From positions 1-64,000 of the forward strand of contig JAUYRP010000031.1 in the NCBI GenBank assembly GCA_030696695.1: 64,000 bases of DNA, written 5' to 3'. The stretch is from Methylophilus sp. (GTDB lineage: Bacteria; Pseudomonadota; Gammaproteobacteria; Burkholderiales; Methylophilaceae). The notes beneath the pieces are model-generated. The model saw nothing but the letters and a program-made list of their open reading frames with translations, was not told where the DNA came from and made no database searches. Shown piece after piece: positions 46,229 to 57,233 of the stretch; position 1 is the first letter of the stretch, and the number at the start of each line of letters is the position of its first letter. A program made the translations under genes and the position numbers.

Positions 46229-47266
46229 TTAGTTTAGGTTGGAGGAAAGTGCGTTAGAAAGTAATTTGGCAGTGACATCGACAATTGGAATGACGCGCTC
46301 ATACGCCATGCGTGTTGGGCCGATGACACCTAAGGTACCAACTACCTGACCATCTGCTTCATAAGGGGAGGTCACCATGCTACATTCATCAAGGGGTAAG
46401 TATCCGCTTTCTCCACCAATAAAAATTTGAATGCCTTCAGCGCGCTGACTGTTATCTAACAGTTGCATCAGTGAAGTGCGTCGTTCAAATATTTCAAATA
46501 ACTTGCGTAGGCTGTTGACGTTGGTGGAAAGCTCATCGACTTGTAATAAATTACGTTCTCCAGCAATGACCACAGCATCCTTGTTATCGTCAGCGTTCAG
46601 TTGTGATGTTTCAAGTGCAGCGGACATCAGCTTATTCATATCGGCTTGCATTTGTTTAAGCTCAGACAACAGTTTTTTCTGCACTTCCTCTAAGGTAAAG
46701 CCTTGATAATGCATATTAAAGTAATTGCTGGCTTGCGTTAATTCACTGGCTGAATAAGGCTTCTCAGTCACTAAGATACGATTCTGTACATTGCCGTCTT
46801 CTGTCACGATGATGACCAATAGCTTTTTCTCAGAGAGTGCTAAAAACTCTAAATGCTTAAACGCCACTCTTTTACGCTTAGGCGTCAGTACCACGCCCGC
46901 AAATTGAGTGAGTTGGGAGAGCATGTCGGCAGCATTGTTGATTAATGCACTTTGGTTGTGTGAATTTAGTCCATCTTTAAGTTGTTGGAACGCATTGTTC
47001 TCTAAGGGTTTAACCGTCAATAAAGAATCTACAAATAAACGATAGCCCTTTTGCGTAGGGATGCGGCCAGCCGATGTATGGGGGCTGGTGATGAATCCTA
47101 GCTGTTCCAAATCACTCATCACATTGCGAATGGTGGCAGGGCTTACATCTAAACCTGAGTGCTGTAACAGCGTACGCGAGCCTATGGGTTGACCATCACT
47201 AATGTAATGTTCCACCAAGGTTTTGAGTAGGATTTGCGCGCGTTTGTCCAAGCTTACATTCAACAT
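46229..47266 (-). CDS. hrcA: Heat-inducible transcription repressor HrcA
   Basis: A 345-residue HrcA: N-terminal winged helix (DKRAQILLKTLVEHYISDGQPIGSRTL and SPATIRNVMSDLEQLGFITSPHTSAGRIPTQKGYR), a central GAF-like domain, and C-terminal LGVIGPTRMAYERVIPIVD. It represses class I heat-shock genes through CIRCE elements. No CIRCE is visible in this window, so its target (probably groESL) lies elsewhere, while the dnaK genes here show sigma-32 signals. Confidence 0.95.
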   Translation of the reverse strand: MLNVSLDKRAQILLKTLVEHYISDGQPIGSRTLLQHSGLDVSPATIRNVMSDLEQLGFITSPHTSAGRIPTQKGYRLFVDSLLTVKPLENNAFQQLKDGLNSHNQSALINNAADMLSQLTQFAGVVLTPKRKRVAFKHLEFLALSEKKLLVIIVTEDGNVQNRILVTEKPYSASELTQASNYFNMHYQGFTLEEVQKKLLSELKQMQADMNKLMSAALETSQLNADDNKDAVVIAGERNLLQVDELSTNVNSLRKLFEIFERRTSLMQLLDNSQRAEGIQIFIGGESGYLPLDECSMVTSPYEADGQVVGTLGVIGPTRMAYERVIPIVDVTAKLLSNALSSNLN

Positions 47267-47356
47267 TTTGATTAAGGTGTCATTTTGCCCGAATTAGTTC
47301 CTAGATAACAGCGGCATTTGCTTTTAAGCGAGCCGCATCTGTGATTTAATTCTGCC

Positions 47357-48238
47357 ATGAAAAAACAATTCGTATCCATTGCCATCATTGGCAAATATAT
47401 GGACCCAAACGCCTTACAGCAAATGCAACATGAGCTGGCACAACTGGTGCAACATTTGTCTCAAAAAGACATTCAGGTGTGGGTAGAAGAAAATACTGCG
47501 CATCATGCCTCACTGGTGGGCGTCAATACCACCACGCTTTCCGAGATTGGTACTCAGGTAGATTTGGTGGTGGTGATGGGGGGCGATGGCACTATGCTGA
47601 GCGTTGCTAGAAGCTTGTATGAAAATCAATTGCCCAAAACAGTGCCGTTAGTCGGCATCAACCGGGGCAGGTTAGGCTTTTTAACTGACTTGCGTACTGA
47701 AGATATGCTGGTGGAAATAGACAAGATTTTAGCGGGTGATTTTCAGGCGGAAAGCCGGATGTTGCTAGAAGCCAGTGTTTGTCGTGCTGGCGTGCAAGTC
47801 CTAAAAGGTGTCGCATTGAATGATGTGGTGATTAAAAGCGCGCTGCGTTTGATGGAGATGGAGGTCGAGATTAACGGTCAGTTTGTGTCTAAACAGCGCG
47901 CGGATGGTTTGATTTTAAGTTCCCCAACGGGCACCACAGCATATGCGCTGTCCGCGGGCGGTCCAATTCTGCACCCCGATTTGAATGCGATTTCATTGGT
48001 GCCGATAAGTCCGCATACGTTAAGTAATCGCCCCATCACAGTGACGAGTGAGAGTGTGTGCGAGGTGACGGTGATGCAAGCAGATGATGCACAATTGAGC
48101 CTGGATGGCCAATACCAACAAACCCTAAATATGGGTGATCATGTGCGTGTAGTGCGCGCCAAACAAGATATTTTGTTATTGCATCCAAAAGGCTACTGTT
48201 ATTTTGATATGTTGCGCAACAAGCTCAATTGGGGCTGA
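47357..48238 (+). CDS. nadK: NAD kinase
   Basis: A 293-residue NAD kinase making NADP. Seen: VVVMGGDGTMLSVAR (GGDG motif), GINRGRLGFLTDL (NxGxLGFLT) and LSSPTGTTAYALSAGGPILHPDL. Divergent from hrcA, 30 bp upstream of recN, the conserved nadK-recN pair. Confidence 0.96.
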   Translation: MKKQFVSIAIIGKYMDPNALQQMQHELAQLVQHLSQKDIQVWVEENTAHHASLVGVNTTTLSEIGTQVDLVVVMGGDGTMLSVARSLYENQLPKTVPLVGINRGRLGFLTDLRTEDMLVEIDKILAGDFQAESRMLLEASVCRAGVQVLKGVALNDVVIKSALRLMEMEVEINGQFVSKQRADGLILSSPTGTTAYALSAGGPILHPDLNAISLVPISPHTLSNRPITVTSESVCEVTVMQADDAQLSLDGQYQQTLNMGDHVRVVRAKQDILLLHPKGYCYFDMLRNKLNWG

Positions 48239-48267
48239 TGTTGCGATGAATAAGATATATTGAGTCT

Positions 48268-49917
48268 ATGTTACAAGCGTTATCTATTCGTGATTTTATT
48301 ATCGTTGAGCAGCTCGACTTAGAGTTTGATGCTGGCTTCACTGCGCTCACGGGTGAAACCGGTGCAGGGAAATCGATATTGATCGATGCCTTGTCCTTAA
48401 GTTTAGGCGCGCGCAATGAGGGCGCAGTCACGCGCGTGGGGAGTGAAAAAGCAGATATCAGCACTACTTTTGATATTCAAAACAATGTGCAGGCCCAACA
48501 ATGGTTGGCCGAACATGAGATTGAAGACACGGATAGTCTGATATTACGCCGCGTCATTTATGCCGATGGCCGTAGCCGTGGATTTATTAATGGTACTTCA
48601 GCTACTGTGGCACAGCTGAAAGAGATTGGTGAATACCTCATTGATATCTACAGCCAAAATGCACACCACTCATTATTAAAAATGGCTACACAACGTGAGA
48701 TTTTAGATGCCTATGCGCAAACCACTGAGCTCGCAAAGTCGGTTGCTACTTATTATCAGCAGTGGCATCAACTGCATCAGCAGCGACAATTGGCTGAGGC
48801 AAATGCAGCAGAATACGCAGAAGAGTTGGCTGAGTTACGAGATAAAGTACGTGAAATCAAACAGGTGAGTTTTGATACCGAGGAATGGCTAAGCTTGCAA
48901 CAAGAACATAGCCGCTTAAGTCATGGTGCTAGCTTACTGCAAGGAGTAGAAGCTTGTTTAGCGATGCTGGATGATGCTGAGCCTAGTGCTGTAGCCATAC
49001 TCAGTCAAGTACAGCATCAGTTATCTAACATGATTGAGTTTGATGCAGGCTTACAAGAAGCACTCAGCACGGTCGATTCTGCGGTCATTCAATTAGAAGA
49101 AACCAGCCGTTTTTTAAATCGCTATTTGCAACGTACAGAGCTCGACCCTGCACGTTTGGCTGAAGTTGAAGCACGTATACAGGCAATCCATGGCTTAAGT
49201 CGGAAATATCGCATTCGACCAGAGGACTTGCCAGATGTGTTAGCGCAAGCACAGGCACGGATGCAAACACTAGAAAGTTTTGCGGACGATGGCTTGCTTA
49301 AGCAGCAAGAAATGCAGGCTTGGCAAGCCTACCAGCAGGATGCTCAACGCTTGACACAACAGCGAACGCAATCTGCGCAAGTGCTTAACCTCGAAATTAC
49401 TGCACAAATGCAACATTTATCACTCAAAGGTGGCCAATTTCTTGTGAAGTTAAATCCATCTCAGGCAACTGCACATGGGTTAGAACAAGTGGAGTATTTA
49501 GTAGCAGGCCATGCGGGTGTAGAACCTAGGCCGCTGAGTAAAGTGGCTTCTGGTGGTGAGTTGTCTAGAATTAGTTTAGCCTTACACGTCACAACTGCTT
49601 CGTCAGGCTCGGTGCCTTGTATGATCTTTGATGAGGTGGATGTCGGTATCGGCGGGGGTGTGGCTGAAGTGGTGGGTCAGTTGCTCAAGCAATTGGGCAA
49701 TGCACGTCAAGTGTTGGTGATTACACACTTGCCACAAGTGGCGGCACAAGCCAAACATCATTTGCAAGTGAGTAAAACACAGCAATCAGGCGTCACATTG
49801 AGCCATATTCGCCTGCTGGCGCAAGATGAGCGTATCGATGAGGTAGCGCGTATGTTAGGTGGGTTACAGATTACGGATATCACGCGCCAGCACGCAAAAG
49901 AGATGCTGGCGATTTAG
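48268..49917 (+). CDS. recN: DNA repair protein RecN
   Basis: A 549-residue SMC-like ATPase of double-strand-break repair. N-terminal Walker A GETGAGKSILIDALSLSLGAR, long coiled-coil arms (about 160-360), and C-terminal signature KVASGGELSRISLALHV with Walker B CMIFDEVDVGIGG. LITHLPQVAAQAKHHLQV is the D-loop region. No SOS box was sought in detail. Convergent with fur, stops 5 bp apart. Confidence 0.96.
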   Translation: MLQALSIRDFIIVEQLDLEFDAGFTALTGETGAGKSILIDALSLSLGARNEGAVTRVGSEKADISTTFDIQNNVQAQQWLAEHEIEDTDSLILRRVIYADGRSRGFINGTSATVAQLKEIGEYLIDIYSQNAHHSLLKMATQREILDAYAQTTELAKSVATYYQQWHQLHQQRQLAEANAAEYAEELAELRDKVREIKQVSFDTEEWLSLQQEHSRLSHGASLLQGVEACLAMLDDAEPSAVAILSQVQHQLSNMIEFDAGLQEALSTVDSAVIQLEETSRFLNRYLQRTELDPARLAEVEARIQAIHGLSRKYRIRPEDLPDVLAQAQARMQTLESFADDGLLKQQEMQAWQAYQQDAQRLTQQRTQSAQVLNLEITAQMQHLSLKGGQFLVKLNPSQATAHGLEQVEYLVAGHAGVEPRPLSKVASGGELSRISLALHVTTASSGSVPCMIFDEVDVGIGGGVAEVVGQLLKQLGNARQVLVITHLPQVAAQAKHHLQVSKTQQSGVTLSHIRLLAQDERIDEVARMLGGLQITDITRQHAKEMLAI

Positions 49918-49922
49918 GCAGC

Positions 49923-50354
49923 TTATTTATGCGGGCAAGGTTTTTTGGTGCAGTCTGCGTATATATATAAAGAGTGCTCGTGAATTTTAAAGCCACGTTC
50001 CTCTGCCGCTTTGTGTTGTAGCTTTTCAATTTGTTCGTCGCAAAACTCTTCAACGTGTCCACATTGTAAGCAGACGATATGATCGTGATGAGTGCCTTCG
50101 TTTAGCTCAAATACAGCCTTTCCACTCTCGAAATGATGGCGAACCAATAATCCCGCTTGCTCAAACTGTGTCAGCACGCGATAGACTGTGGCTAGGCCCA
50201 CATCTTCACCCGTGGTGATCATGATTTTGTAGACATCTTCAGCTGATAAATGTCGTTCAACACTGTTCTCAAACAACTCTAAGATTTTTAATCTAGGTAA
50301 AGTCGCTTTTAAGCCAGCATTTTTTAAATCTTTTTGGTCATGCATTGTATTCAT
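49923..50354 (-). CDS. fur: Ferric uptake regulator Fur
   Basis: A 143-residue Fur repressor: DNA-binding helix region (LKNAGLKATLPRLKILELFE, DVGLATVYRVLTQFEQAGLL), metal site HHDHIVCLQCGHVEEFCDE with the CxxC zinc pair, and a His-rich tail. Represses iron-uptake genes when Fe2+ is bound. An ATG three codons inside the track start (MHDQKD) is an alternative. Divergent from the bamE-like gene, the usual beta/gammaproteobacterial arrangement. Confidence 0.96.
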   Translation of the reverse strand: MNTMHDQKDLKNAGLKATLPRLKILELFENSVERHLSAEDVYKIMITTGEDVGLATVYRVLTQFEQAGLLVRHHFESGKAVFELNEGTHHDHIVCLQCGHVEEFCDEQIEKLQHKAAEERGFKIHEHSLYIYADCTKKPCPHK

Positions 50355-50444
50355 CCGCCAATCGTAAAGCTAAGTTTTGATTACTTGATCAACATGGTAT
50401 ATTAATGAATATTCAACAACAAGTCTTTATTAAAAGTGACCGCA

Positions 50445-51782
50445 ATGCGTTATTTTTCAAAATTCCTCACTCCGATTTGCCTGATTCTTAGCGTTTTTTT
50501 CATTGGTTGTGGTTCAAAATTACCAGCAGTGAAATCATACAAAATGGACATTCAGCAAGGTAATGTCGTCACCTCCAAAATGCTGTTGCAACTGAGACCT
50601 GGTATGACTAAGTCACAAGTGCGCTTCATCATGGGAACGCCCTTAATTACCGATAGTTTTCATAACAATCGCTGGGATTATTTTTACCAGTTACGTCAAC
50701 AGGGTAAGGTGATAGAAAAACGCAGAGTCATTCTTGATTTTGATAAGGATTTGCTGACAAGCGTGCGTGGTGATGTCATAGCAGCATCGGATAAAACGGC
50801 TGACGCACCAGTAGATACGTCTGCAAGATCTGTTGCACCGACAAAAAAACCAGTAGAAAAACCTTGGTTTGCGATGTTTAAGTTTTGGGGTGATGACGAG
50901 CCCGCTGCTGACTCTGAAGCGTCTAGTGCTAAAGACAAAGGACAAGCGACAGAAGCTGCTGTGGCGGGTGCTGTAACGGCTTCAAGTGCAGTATCGCCAG
51001 CGCCGGTAGGTGCAGAAGCAGCAACTGCCGCAGCAGCAGCGGATATTGCAAGTGATGCGCCACTAAAAACGGAGGCTTCAGCAGAAACGAATGCCTCGAC
51101 TGAAAGCGAAGCGCCAGCAGAAACAGAGTCTATTCTGAGGCAAAAAGTAGTGCCAGCTGGCGTGGGCAATGTGATGCTGTTGCCTGAAGAAACTGCGCCT
51201 GTGCAAATGGCGGAACCAGCCATCACACAACCTGAAGCGGTCAATAAGATTGAATCTAGCGCGCAGCCATCAAATGCTATGCCAGACGCTGCACTAACAG
51301 AAGCGGCGGTACCTGCAGTTGCGGCTACTCAGGATGACGCTGAAATCACGGTAGCGATAGAACCTGCAATTGATGCTTGGATAGAGGCGTGGCGTGCAAA
51401 GAATATCAATGCCTACTTGAGTGCGTATGCAGATGACTTTAAGCCTGAAAATGGGCTGTCCAAAAAAGCTTGGTTAGCACAACGCAAGCAGCGTTTATCA
51501 GGCAAACGTGGCGACATCAGTGTGAGTCTTGAAGATGTCACGATTACATCGCGCAATGAAACGCAAGTAAGCGTGCAGTTTTTTCAAAAATACGCATCTA
51601 AAGTGTATAGCGATGAAGTCACCAAGCAGCTTGATTTGCGTTTTCATGCTGCTAAGCAACGCTGGCTCATTACGCGTGAGTTTGTCGTCGCTAACGGCAA
51701 GCGGCCCAGCGCTAACAAAGTCCTTGCGCCAGATGAAACAAGCGAACACTTAGATGGTGTGATTGAGAAGATTGGCTTTTAA
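50445..51782 (+). CDS. bamE: BamE/SmpA-like lipoprotein with extended C-terminal domain
   Basis: A protein of about 445 residues, four times the size of typical BamE. N-terminal lipoprotein signal with lipobox FIGC; residues about 35-110 match BamE ([43 protein letters not shown]), a subunit of the outer-membrane beta-barrel assembly complex. Then a long Ala/Glu/Thr-rich low-complexity linker, and from about residue 310 an NTF2/SnoaL-like domain ([24 protein letters not shown]). ATG at 50445 preferred over the GTG at 50436. Between fur and dapB as usual for bamE. Confidence 0.85.
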   Translation: MRYFSKFLTPICLILSVFFIGCGSKLPAVKSYKMDIQQGNVVTSKMLLQLRPGMTKSQVRFIMGTPLITDSFHNNRWDYFYQLRQQGKVIEKRRVILDFDKDLLTSVRGDVIAASDKTADAPVDTSARSVAPTKKPVEKPWFAMFKFWGDDEPAADSEASSAKDKGQATEAAVAGAVTASSAVSPAPVGAEAATAAAAADIASDAPLKTEASAETNASTESEAPAETESILRQKVVPAGVGNVMLLPEETAPVQMAEPAITQPEAVNKIESSAQPSNAMPDAALTEAAVPAVAATQDDAEITVAIEPAIDAWIEAWRAKNINAYLSAYADDFKPENGLSKKAWLAQRKQRLSGKRGDISVSLEDVTITSRNETQVSVQFFQKYASKVYSDEVTKQLDLRFHAAKQRWLITREFVVANGKRPSANKVLAPDETSEHLDGVIEKIGF

Positions 51783-51855
51783 GCTAAAGGGCTGTGAGAT
51801 GCGTAATGCCCAATTGGTATGCGTGTTGGCTTAAAAATAAGATAAGAAGAGAGAT

Positions 51856-52656
51856 ATGGTTAAAGTAGTGATTGCGGGTGCAACTGGTCGTATGGGTCAC
51901 GCGCTCATTGAGAGTGTGTTAAATGATGCGGACTGCGTGTTGCATGGTGCGTTGGATCGTGAAGGGAGTCCACAGCTAGGTCGGGATGCTGGGGAGCAGT
52001 TTGGTCAAGTCACTCAAGTGCAATTGAGTTGTGATGTGAATGTGGTACTCAAAGGTGCGGATGTGCTCATTGATTTTACGCGACCTGAAGCGAGTATGCA
52101 GTATCTTGAGGCTTGCCGTGCGCTGAGCGTTAAGCATGTGATTGGTACCACAGGGTTTTCTGACGAACAGCGTACATCGATCGAAGCGGCTGCAAAAGAG
52201 ATAGCAATAGTGTTTGCGCCCAACATGAGTGTAGGCGTGACACTGTTGATCAATTTGGTGGAGCAAGCGGCGCGCGTGTTGAATGAAGGCTATGACATTG
52301 AAGTGGTAGAAATGCACCATCGCCATAAAGTAGATGCGCCTTCAGGCACCGCTTTACGTCTGGGTGAGGCAGCAGCGTATGGCCTTGGTCAAGCGTTAAA
52401 AGATTGTGCAGTCTATACACGCGAGGGTGTCACGGGCGAACGTGAAGCGGGAAAAATTGGCTTTGCGACCATGCGTGGAGGGGATGTGGTTGGGGATCAT
52501 ACTGTGGTGTTGGCAGGGGTGGGAGAGCGAGTTGAGTTAACGCACAAAGCCAGTAGCCGCGCGACATTTGCACAAGGCGCTTTACGCGCAGCAAAGTTTT
52601 TAGCTAGCCATTCGAAAGGTTTGTTTGACATGCGGGATGTACTTGGTTTACGTTAG
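51856..52656 (+). CDS. dapB: 4-hydroxy-tetrahydrodipicolinate reductase
   Basis: A 266-residue lysine/diaminopimelate pathway enzyme. [19 protein letters not shown] is the NAD(P)H-binding motif, [12 protein letters not shown] follows, [20 protein letters not shown] holds the catalytic His and Lys, and [21 protein letters not shown] the C-terminus. Provides diaminopimelate for peptidoglycan and lysine. AGAAGAGAG precedes the ATG. Confidence 0.96.
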   Translation: MVKVVIAGATGRMGHALIESVLNDADCVLHGALDREGSPQLGRDAGEQFGQVTQVQLSCDVNVVLKGADVLIDFTRPEASMQYLEACRALSVKHVIGTTGFSDEQRTSIEAAAKEIAIVFAPNMSVGVTLLINLVEQAARVLNEGYDIEVVEMHHRHKVDAPSGTALRLGEAAAYGLGQALKDCAVYTREGVTGEREAGKIGFATMRGGDVVGDHTVVLAGVGERVELTHKASSRATFAQGALRAAKFLASHSKGLFDMRDVLGLR

Positions 52657-52673
52657 TTAAGCAATTCCAGCGC

Positions 52674-52702
52674 TTGAGGCGCAGTCGAATTTCGGCTATA
52701 AT
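52674..52702 (+). promoter_or_regulatory. Sigma-70 promoter upstream of carA
   Basis: TTGAGG (-35), 17-base spacer, TATAAT (-10). The predicted start near 52709 leaves a leader of about 90 nt carrying a terminator-like hairpin before carA. Confidence 0.7.
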
Positions 52703-52716
52703 GCATTAATTCTGAG

Positions 52717-52749
52717 AACGGGAAGAGTTTATAAAGCTTTTCCCGTTTT
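52717..52749 (+). terminator. Terminator-like hairpin in the carA leader (possible attenuator)
   Basis: Stem AACGGGAAGAG / CTTTTCCCGTT with one mismatch and a nine-base loop, followed by a short T run. Because it lies downstream of the predicted carA promoter it would be within the carA leader, so it could control carAB by attenuation, or alternatively end the dapB transcript. Confidence 0.6.
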
Positions 52750-52796
52750 GCACATCTAATAATTGATGTGAGTCGTGTCAAATTAAGGAGCCCAAG

Positions 52797-53933
52797 GTGT
52801 CAAAAACAATTCCAGCGATTTTAGTGTTAGCAGATGGAACTGTTTTTAAGGGCGTTGCCATTGGCGCAGTTGGTCATACTATTGGCGAGGTGGTATTCAA
52901 TACCTCGATGACAGGCTACCAAGAAATTCTGACAGATCCTTCCTATACTCAGCAAATAGTGACATTGACTTACCCGCACATTGGCAACTATGGTACGAAT
53001 GCCGAAGATGTGGAATCAAGTAAAGTCTATGCTTCTGGATTAATCATCCGTGATTTGCCTTTATTGCATAGCAACTTCCGCAGTAATCACACGCTTTCTG
53101 ACTATCTTTCTGCAAATAACGTTGTAGCCATCGCGGATATTGATACGCGTAAATTAACGCGCATATTGCGCGAAAAAGGTGCGCAGGCTGGCTGTATCAT
53201 GGCAGGTGAAATAGATGAGTCAAAAGCGCTTGCGTTGGCGCAATCTTTCCCTGGCTTATCTGGAATGGACTTGGCTAAAGTGGTGAGCTGCGAAAAGCCA
53301 TACACGTTTACTGAAGGTGAGTGGGCGTTGGGTGAGGGCTATACAGCGCCTGATCAATCACAGTTTCATGTCGTGGCGTTTGATTATGGTGTGAAGCGTA
53401 ATATTCTTCGCATGTTAACTTCGCGCGGTTGTAAAGTGACTGTACTGCCAGCACAAGCAACCGCAGAGCAAGCCTTAGCATACCAACCAGACGGTATCTT
53501 TTTATCTAATGGTCCTGGTGACCCAGAGCCGTGTGATTATGCAATTAGCACAATCAAAACGTTAGTAGATACTGGTGTGCCAACGTTTGGTATTTGTTTG
53601 GGCCATCAATTGCTTGCTTTAGCGAGTGGTGCCAAAACCATGAAAATGAAATTTGGGCACCATGGTGCTAATCATCCAGTACAAGATGTCGCCTCTAAAC
53701 GTGTTTATATCACCAGTCAAAACCATGGCTTTGCTGCAGATCCCAAGACACTACCTAATAACGTAAAAGTCACGCATGTGTCGTTATTTGATGGCAGTTT
53801 GCAAGGCATTGCGCGTACTGATAAGCCCGCGTTTAGTTTTCAGGGTCACCCCGAAGCTAGTCCAGGGCCCACTGAGATGAGTTATTTATTTGACCAATTT
53901 ATTGAAATGATGCAAGAAAGAAAAACCAGCTAA
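52797..53933 (+). CDS. carA: Carbamoyl-phosphate synthase small subunit
   Basis: A 378-residue glutamine amidotransferase subunit. N-terminal CPSase_sm_chain domain ([35 protein letters not shown]) and a class I GATase with nucleophile Cys in [13 protein letters not shown] and His/Glu in [14 protein letters not shown] start with AAGGAG seven bases upstream. The stop overlaps carB start by one base (TAATG). Confidence 0.97.
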   Translation: MSKTIPAILVLADGTVFKGVAIGAVGHTIGEVVFNTSMTGYQEILTDPSYTQQIVTLTYPHIGNYGTNAEDVESSKVYASGLIIRDLPLLHSNFRSNHTLSDYLSANNVVAIADIDTRKLTRILREKGAQAGCIMAGEIDESKALALAQSFPGLSGMDLAKVVSCEKPYTFTEGEWALGEGYTAPDQSQFHVVAFDYGVKRNILRMLTSRGCKVTVLPAQATAEQALAYQPDGIFLSNGPGDPEPCDYAISTIKTLVDTGVPTFGICLGHQLLALASGAKTMKMKFGHHGANHPVQDVASKRVYITSQNHGFAADPKTLPNNVKVTHVSLFDGSLQGIARTDKPAFSFQGHPEASPGPTEMSYLFDQFIEMMQERKTS

Positions 53934-56900
53934 TGGCAAAAAGAACCGACATTAAAAGCATTCTGATTATTGGCGCTGGTCCAATTGTCATCGGTCAAGC
54001 TTGCGAGTTTGATTATTCTGGCGCGCAAGCATGTAAGGCTCTGCGTGAAGAAGGTTATCGTGTGATTTTGGTGAACTCTAATCCAGCGACCATCATGACC
54101 GATCCAGAAATGGCAGACGCTACTTATATTGAGCCTATTACTTGGCAAGTAGTAGAAAAAATCATCGCAAAAGAAAAACCAGATGCGTTGCTGCCGACTA
54201 TGGGCGGGCAAACCGCATTGAATTGCGCCTTAGATTTAGACAAACACGGTGTGTTGAAGAAGTACAATGTTGAGTTAATTGGTGCTTCCAAAGAAGCGAT
54301 TGATAAAGCGGAAGACCGCCAAAAATTTAAAGAAGCCATGACCAAAATTGGTTTGGGTTCTGCTAAATCAGCGATTGCACACAGTCTAGAAGAGGCGTTA
54401 CAAGTACAAGCAAACATTGGTTATCCGGCCATTATTCGCCCTTCCTTTACTATGGGTGGTAGCGGTGGTGGTATTGCTTATAACCGTGAAGAATTTATAA
54501 CCATCTGCGAGCGTGGCTTAGATGCCTCGCCCACCAAAGAGCTGCTGATTGAAGAATCCATGCTCGGGTGGAAAGAGTATGAGATGGAAGTGGTGCGCGA
54601 TAAAGCAGACAACTGCATCATCATTTGTTCGATTGAAAACTTAGACCCCATGGGTGTGCATACCGGTGACTCGATTACAGTAGCACCCGCACAAACATTG
54701 ACGGATAAAGAATATCAGATCATGCGTAATGCCTCATTGGCGGTATTGCGTGAAATCGGCGTAGATACTGGGGGCTCCAACGTACAGTTTGCGATTAATC
54801 CAGATGATGGGCGCATGATTGTGATTGAGATGAATCCTCGCGTTTCACGTTCATCTGCGTTGGCTTCCAAAGCCACAGGTTTCCCAATTGCTAAAATTGC
54901 AGCAAAATTGGCGGTAGGGTTCACCTTAGATGAGCTACGCAACGAAATCACGGGTGGTCAAACCCCAGCTTCGTTTGAGCCGTCCATTGATTATGTAGTG
55001 ACTAAGATTCCTCGCTTTGCATTTGAGAAATTTCCACAAGCAGATTGCCGTTTAACCACGCAGATGAAATCTGTTGGTGAGGTGATGGCGATTGGCCGTA
55101 GCTTCCAAGAGTCATTCCAAAAAGCATTGCGTGGTTTAGAAGTAGGCGTAGATGGTTTAGATCCTATCACCACAGATTTAGATAGAATCACCAAGGAATT
55201 GGGTGAGCCTGGCCCTGAGCGTATCTGGTATGTAGGGGATGCGTTTAGATTGGGCTTGTCGATTGAGCAAGTATTCGATATTTCAAAAATAGACCCTTGG
55301 TTCTTGGCCCAAATTCAAGACATCATCAAACATGAGGCGGCCTTAAGTGGTAAGCATATTGCTGACTTAAATAAAGAGGCGCTATTCAAATTAAAACGCA
55401 TCGGCTTCTCTGATAGGCGCTTAGCTAAATTACTAGGCACCGATCAACATGCAGTCCGTGCATATCGTCAGGCGTTGAATGTGCGCCCAGTGTACAAGCG
55501 TGTGGATACATGTGCAGCTGAATTTGCGACAAATACTGCCTACATGTATTCCAGCTACGAAGAAGAGTGCGAAGCACAGCCGACCGATAAGAAAAAAATT
55601 ATGGTGTTGGGTGGTGGTCCAAACCGCATTGGTCAAGGGATTGAGTTCGATTATTGCTGCGTCCACGCAGCGTTTGCAATGCGCGAAGATGGCTATGAAA
55701 CCATTATGGTGAACTGCAACCCTGAAACGGTTTCCACCGATTACGACACGTCTGATCGCTTATATTTTGAGCCAGTGACATTGGAAGATGTATTGGAAAT
55801 CGTCAATATCGAAAAGCCAGTGGGTGTGATTGTGCAATACGGCGGCCAAACGCCACTGAAGCTAGCACGTGATTTAGAAAAAGCGGGTGTGCCCATTATT
55901 GGCACTACCCCAGATGCGATTGACCGCGCGGAAGACCGTGAGCGTTTCCAAAAAATGCTGCATGATTTAGGTTTAAAACAACCGCCGAATCGCACAGCAC
56001 GTACGCCAGAAGCAGCTTTAATTGCCGCAGCCGAGATTGGTTATCCATTGGTAGTACGTCCAAGCTATGTATTGGGCGGTCGTGCCATGGAAATCGTGCA
56101 TGAACAAAGTCAGCTTGAGCGCTACATGCGTGAAGCAGTAAAAGTATCCAATGAGTCCCCAGTATTACTTGATCGTTTTTTAAATGATGCGATTGAAGTC
56201 GATGTGGATGCCATCAGTGATGGTGAAGAGGTGTTGATAGGCGGCATTATGCAGCACGTTGAGCAGGCAGGTGTGCACTCTGGCGACTCAGCTTGTTCGC
56301 TACCACCTTATAGCTTAAGCAATGCGTTGCAAGATGTATTGCGTCAGCAGACTGTGCAGATGGCAAAGGCTCTGGGTGTAAAAGGTTTGATGAATGTGCA
56401 GTTTGCGATTCAAGGTGAAACCGTCTATGTATTAGAAGTGAATCCTCGTGCTTCCCGCACCGTGCCCTTTGTATCAAAAGCGTGCGGACTGCAGTTGGCT
56501 AAGATAGCAGCGCGTTGTATGGCTGGTCAAAGCTTGCAATCGCAAGGTGCGACCAAAGAAGTGATTCCCCCTTATTTCTCTGTAAAAGAAGCGGTATTCC
56601 CATTCATTAAATTCCCTGGAGTCGATACGATTTTAGGACCAGAAATGAAATCAACTGGTGAGGTTATGGGGGTAGGCAATACCTTTGCTGAAGCATTTGT
56701 GAAGTCGCAGTTGGGTGCTTCTGCTAAATTACCTAAAGGCGGTAAAGCGTTTATCAGTGTACGGAACGAAGACCACCAGAAAGTGGTCGATATTGCTAAG
56801 GACTTGGCCAACTTAGGGTTTACTCTGGTGGCCACCAAAGGTACCGCAAGAGCTTTGGCAGAAAATGGCTTGACCGTGTTACCTGTTAACAAAGTGGCGG

Positions 56901-57136
56901 AAGGTCGCCCACATATTGTGGACATGATTAAAAACAACGAAATTAATTTTATTGTGAATGTCACTGAAGACAAAAAAGCAGTAGCAGACTCCTATGAAAT
57001 TCGTCGTAGTGCTTTGCAAAACAAAGTGACGTATTACACCACGTTGGCTGGCGCTAAAGCAGCATGTATCGGTATGACCTATATGCAAGAGCTCAATGTG
57101 GAATCGATACAAGACTTGCATAAAAGGCTTGCATAA
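53933..57136 (+). CDS. carB: Carbamoyl-phosphate synthase large subunit
   Basis: A 1067-residue synthetase with two homologous ATP-grasp halves ([30 protein letters not shown] and [30 protein letters not shown]), the oligomerisation domain between them, and the C-terminal MGS-like allosteric domain from about residue 935 ([25 protein letters not shown]). Makes carbamoyl phosphate for pyrimidines and arginine, and here presumably for the LPS carbamoyltransferase. Coupled to carA. Confidence 0.98.
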   Translation: MAKRTDIKSILIIGAGPIVIGQACEFDYSGAQACKALREEGYRVILVNSNPATIMTDPEMADATYIEPITWQVVEKIIAKEKPDALLPTMGGQTALNCALDLDKHGVLKKYNVELIGASKEAIDKAEDRQKFKEAMTKIGLGSAKSAIAHSLEEALQVQANIGYPAIIRPSFTMGGSGGGIAYNREEFITICERGLDASPTKELLIEESMLGWKEYEMEVVRDKADNCIIICSIENLDPMGVHTGDSITVAPAQTLTDKEYQIMRNASLAVLREIGVDTGGSNVQFAINPDDGRMIVIEMNPRVSRSSALASKATGFPIAKIAAKLAVGFTLDELRNEITGGQTPASFEPSIDYVVTKIPRFAFEKFPQADCRLTTQMKSVGEVMAIGRSFQESFQKALRGLEVGVDGLDPITTDLDRITKELGEPGPERIWYVGDAFRLGLSIEQVFDISKIDPWFLAQIQDIIKHEAALSGKHIADLNKEALFKLKRIGFSDRRLAKLLGTDQHAVRAYRQALNVRPVYKRVDTCAAEFATNTAYMYSSYEEECEAQPTDKKKIMVLGGGPNRIGQGIEFDYCCVHAAFAMREDGYETIMVNCNPETVSTDYDTSDRLYFEPVTLEDVLEIVNIEKPVGVIVQYGGQTPLKLARDLEKAGVPIIGTTPDAIDRAEDRERFQKMLHDLGLKQPPNRTARTPEAALIAAAEIGYPLVVRPSYVLGGRAMEIVHEQSQLERYMREAVKVSNESPVLLDRFLNDAIEVDVDAISDGEEVLIGGIMQHVEQAGVHSGDSACSLPPYSLSNALQDVLRQQTVQMAKALGVKGLMNVQFAIQGETVYVLEVNPRASRTVPFVSKACGLQLAKIAARCMAGQSLQSQGATKEVIPPYFSVKEAVFPFIKFPGVDTILGPEMKSTGEVMGVGNTFAEAFVKSQLGASAKLPKGGKAFISVRNEDHQKVVDIAKDLANLGFTLVATKGTARALAENGLTVLPVNKVAEGRPHIVDMIKNNEINFIVNVTEDKKAVADSYEIRRSALQNKVTYYTTLAGAKAACIGMTYMQELNVESIQDLHKRLA

Positions 57137-57173
57137 AATACACTCGTTCTTATAGAAATTGCATTGTTTTAGA

Positions 57174-57209
57174 AAGCCACGCTCTTGCAGAGTGTGGTTT
57201 ATTTTTTTT
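57174..57209 (+). terminator. Intrinsic terminator between carB and greA
   Basis: Twelve-pair stem AAGCCACGCTCT / AGAGTGTGGTTT with a three-base loop, followed by a run of T after one A. Good Rho-independent terminator after carB. Confidence 0.85.
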
Positions 57210-57233
57210 GTAGCATATTGATAAGGTTTTAAT

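Noticed and set aside
50696-51244. 182-codon minus-strand ORF rich in Ala and Ser
   Set aside because: Mirror of the Ala/Glu-rich linker of the BamE-like protein; low-complexity repeats create open antisense frames.
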